Positions 62,754 to 64,000 of a DNA stretch of 64,000 nt are shown one piece after another. The notes under the pieces are model-generated. The model was not told the DNA's origin. It saw only the letters and a program-made list of their open reading frames with translations, and searched no databases. The translations under genes and the position numbers were made by a program. Each line of letters begins with the position of its first letter. Positions within the stretch are counted from its first letter, which is position 1. Source of the DNA: Janthinobacterium agaricidamnosum NBRC 102515 = DSM 9628 (GTDB lineage: Bacteria > Pseudomonadota > Gammaproteobacteria > Burkholderiales > Burkholderiaceae_D). The stretch covers positions 4,639,711 through 4,703,710 of the forward strand of contig NZ_HG322949.1 of assembly GCF_000723165.1 (NCBI RefSeq). The letters run 5' to 3'.

Positions 62754-64000
62754 CCGCTTTTTTAGCTGATGTTTATCCTCTTGTTAAAAATGATCCATCG
62801 GATTTTTCTCATTTTTTTGACGAAAAGAAGGAGATGCCTATTTGGGAGAAGTTTGCTCTCAGCCGGGAATGCCCCATCCCCGGCTTCCCTCCGTCATGCA
62901 TCGCCAACCTGTTTTTCGGCTTCTTTTTCGACGGCACCAACAACAATCTGAAGCGGGATGCGCCGCTGCATGCGCACAGCAATGTGGCCCGTTTGTACCG
63001 TGCCTTTCCGGGCGGTAAGGACGCGCATGGCAGCGATGCGTGGCCGGAACTGGAAACGACTTATCACAAGAGCTTTTTCCGCACCTATGTGCCGGGTGTC
63101 GGTACACGTTTCGATGAGGTCGGCGATAGCGGCGAAGGTTTCAGTCCCTTCACCAGCGACCGCGCGCGTGGCCTGGCGTTCGCTTACAAGGGGGAAAACC
63201 GCATCATCTGGGCCTTGGTCGAAGCGGTCAACAATGTGTACAGGTATTACACCGATACGCCGCTGGTGGACAATGCGAGGTTCACAAAAGAATTTAATAA
63301 ACTGAAGCTGCCCAGCGGCGTGCGGCCGTCCAGTGGGTTGACTACCGCCTTCACCGCCATCCTGGAAGAACTGCACGACAAGCTGAAGCCTTTCGTGCCG
63401 GCCGACATGCCTGGCAAAAGCCGCGATAAAGGCCAGGTGCAAGCGATATTCGTGTCGATGTTCGGTTTTTCGCGCGGTGCGGCGCAAGCGCGATCCTTTG
63501 CCAACTGGTTTATCTGGCTGTGCCAGCTCGACGCAAAACTCAGTAACCGCCAGGCCGTCAAGCAGCCCCGAACCTTGAGCCTGGGCACGATCGATGTCAC
63601 CTTCGATTTCCTGGGCCTGTTCGACACCGTCGCGTCGGTGGGACTGGCCGCATCCTCGCCTGTGCTCAGCGTCGTCGTCGACGGTCACGGAGCATGGTCG
63701 GATACGGAAGTGTCGTTGCGGATACCGACCAATCCGGGGCCGACCGCATGCCTGCACCTGGTGTCCGGACATGAAATAAGGCGTTCTTTTCCGCTCGATT
63801 CGGTGGCTTACCTGAGCAATACGCCGCCCAATTGCAAGGAGATTGTGTTTCCTGGCGTGCACTCCGATATCGGCGGCGGTTATTCTCCGCTGGACCAGGG
63901 CCGCGGCACCGATCCGCAAGGCGGCGACTTGATCTCGCGCATGACGCTGGCGACCATGTACCGCGCCGCCCGTCTGGCAGGGGTGCCGCTGAAACTGGAG
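62750..64000 (+). CDS. DUF2235 (Tle1-type) phospholipase effector, cut by the window end
   Basis: An open frame of at least 417 codons that continues past the window. Residues from about 54 show the DUF2235 opening FFGFFFDGTNNN; the nucleophile elbow GFSRGAAQAR has Ser241 in the GxSxG arrangement; later GLFDTVASVG and PGVHSDIGGGY are the other family blocks carrying catalytic acid/His candidates. DUF2235 proteins include Tle1, the type VI secretion lipases that attack phospholipids of competing bacteria. The start ATG overlaps the preceding gene by four bases. The broken vgrG and the DUF3304 gene upstream support a T6SS effector module. The C-terminus is not visible. Confidence 0.85.
   Translation, partial: MTAFLADVYPLVKNDPSDFSHFFDEKKEMPIWEKFALSRECPIPGFPPSCIANLFFGFFFDGTNNNLKRDAPLHAHSNVARLYRAFPGGKDAHGSDAWPELETTYHKSFFRTYVPGVGTRFDEVGDSGEGFSPFTSDRARGLAFAYKGENRIIWALVEAVNNVYRYYTDTPLVDNARFTKEFNKLKLPSGVRPSSGLTTAFTAILEELHDKLKPFVPADMPGKSRDKGQVQAIFVSMFGFSRGAAQARSFANWFIWLCQLDAKLSNRQAVKQPRTLSLGTIDVTFDFLGLFDTVASVGLAASSPVLSVVVDGHGAWSDTEVSLRIPTNPGPTACLHLVSGHEIRRSFPLDSVAYLSNTPPNCKEIVFPGVHSDIGGGYSPLDQGRGTDPQGGDLISRMTLATMYRAARLAGVPLKLE

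Noticed and set aside
1..64000. CRISPR arrays, tRNA or rRNA genes, complete insertion sequences
   Set aside because: No regularly spaced direct repeats, no tRNA-like cloverleaf with a conserved T-loop, no rRNA sequence and no transposase gene were recognised on either strand.

Overview
The window is GC-rich chromosomal DNA from a Gram-negative bacterium. Gene content and protein style (DedA, YhdP-Nit-TldD, GlnE, glnA-ntrBC, class A PBP, many TonB-dependent receptors) fit a betaproteobacterium of the Oxalobacteraceae (Janthinobacterium/Massilia/Duganella type). That placement is an inference from recognised protein families, not from a marker-gene comparison. No rRNA, tRNA, CRISPR array, complete insertion sequence or prophage was seen.

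Layout. 0.4-2.6 kb: a DedA-rhodanese fusion and a secreted alpha/beta hydrolase. 2.7-10.3 kb (minus strand): a five-gene peptide-type ABC importer operon with two paralogous substrate-binding proteins. 10.9-21.1 kb: three TonB-dependent receptors (TBDRs) interrupted by a DAHP synthase gene. That gene is preceded by what reads as a complete Phe/Tyr transcription attenuator: promoter, short leader peptide rich in Phe and Tyr codons, alternative pairing, terminator. 21.2-27.7 kb: tldD, a nitrilase-family amidase and yhdP on the minus strand. 27.9-35.6 kb: glnE, a YoaK-type membrane protein, gap, tkt and rsmE. 35.7-48.2 kb: three more TBDRs, an FAD-dependent oxidoreductase and a decayed TBDR remnant. 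The last two receptors are a tandem duplication of about 3.5 kb that also copied the 3' end of the neighbouring histidine-kinase gene. 48.2-55.9 kb: that kinase, corA, then the nitrogen-control block ntrC-ntrB-DUF4124-glnA with a sigma-54 promoter and NtrC-like sites, and a single-domain rhodanese. 55.9-61.2 kb: a membrane-anchored TAXI protein, a glutathione S-transferase and a class A penicillin-binding protein. 61.8-64 kb: a type VI secretion effector island made of a broken VgrG start, a DUF3304 protein and a DUF2235 (Tle1-type) lipase that runs off the window end.

How the genes connect. glnA, glnE and ntrBC together form the covalent and transcriptional control of glutamine synthetase. 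The peptide ABC operon has a sigma-54-like promoter and may be under the same nitrogen control. The six TBDRs fall into two subfamilies by their C-terminal ends and probably import different large substrates. Subfamily B receptors share TGTTACAT-like inverted repeats upstream, which suggests a common regulator. The most interesting items are the aroG attenuator, the receptor/kinase duplication with its fossil, and the partly decayed VgrG beside an intact-looking lipase effector.
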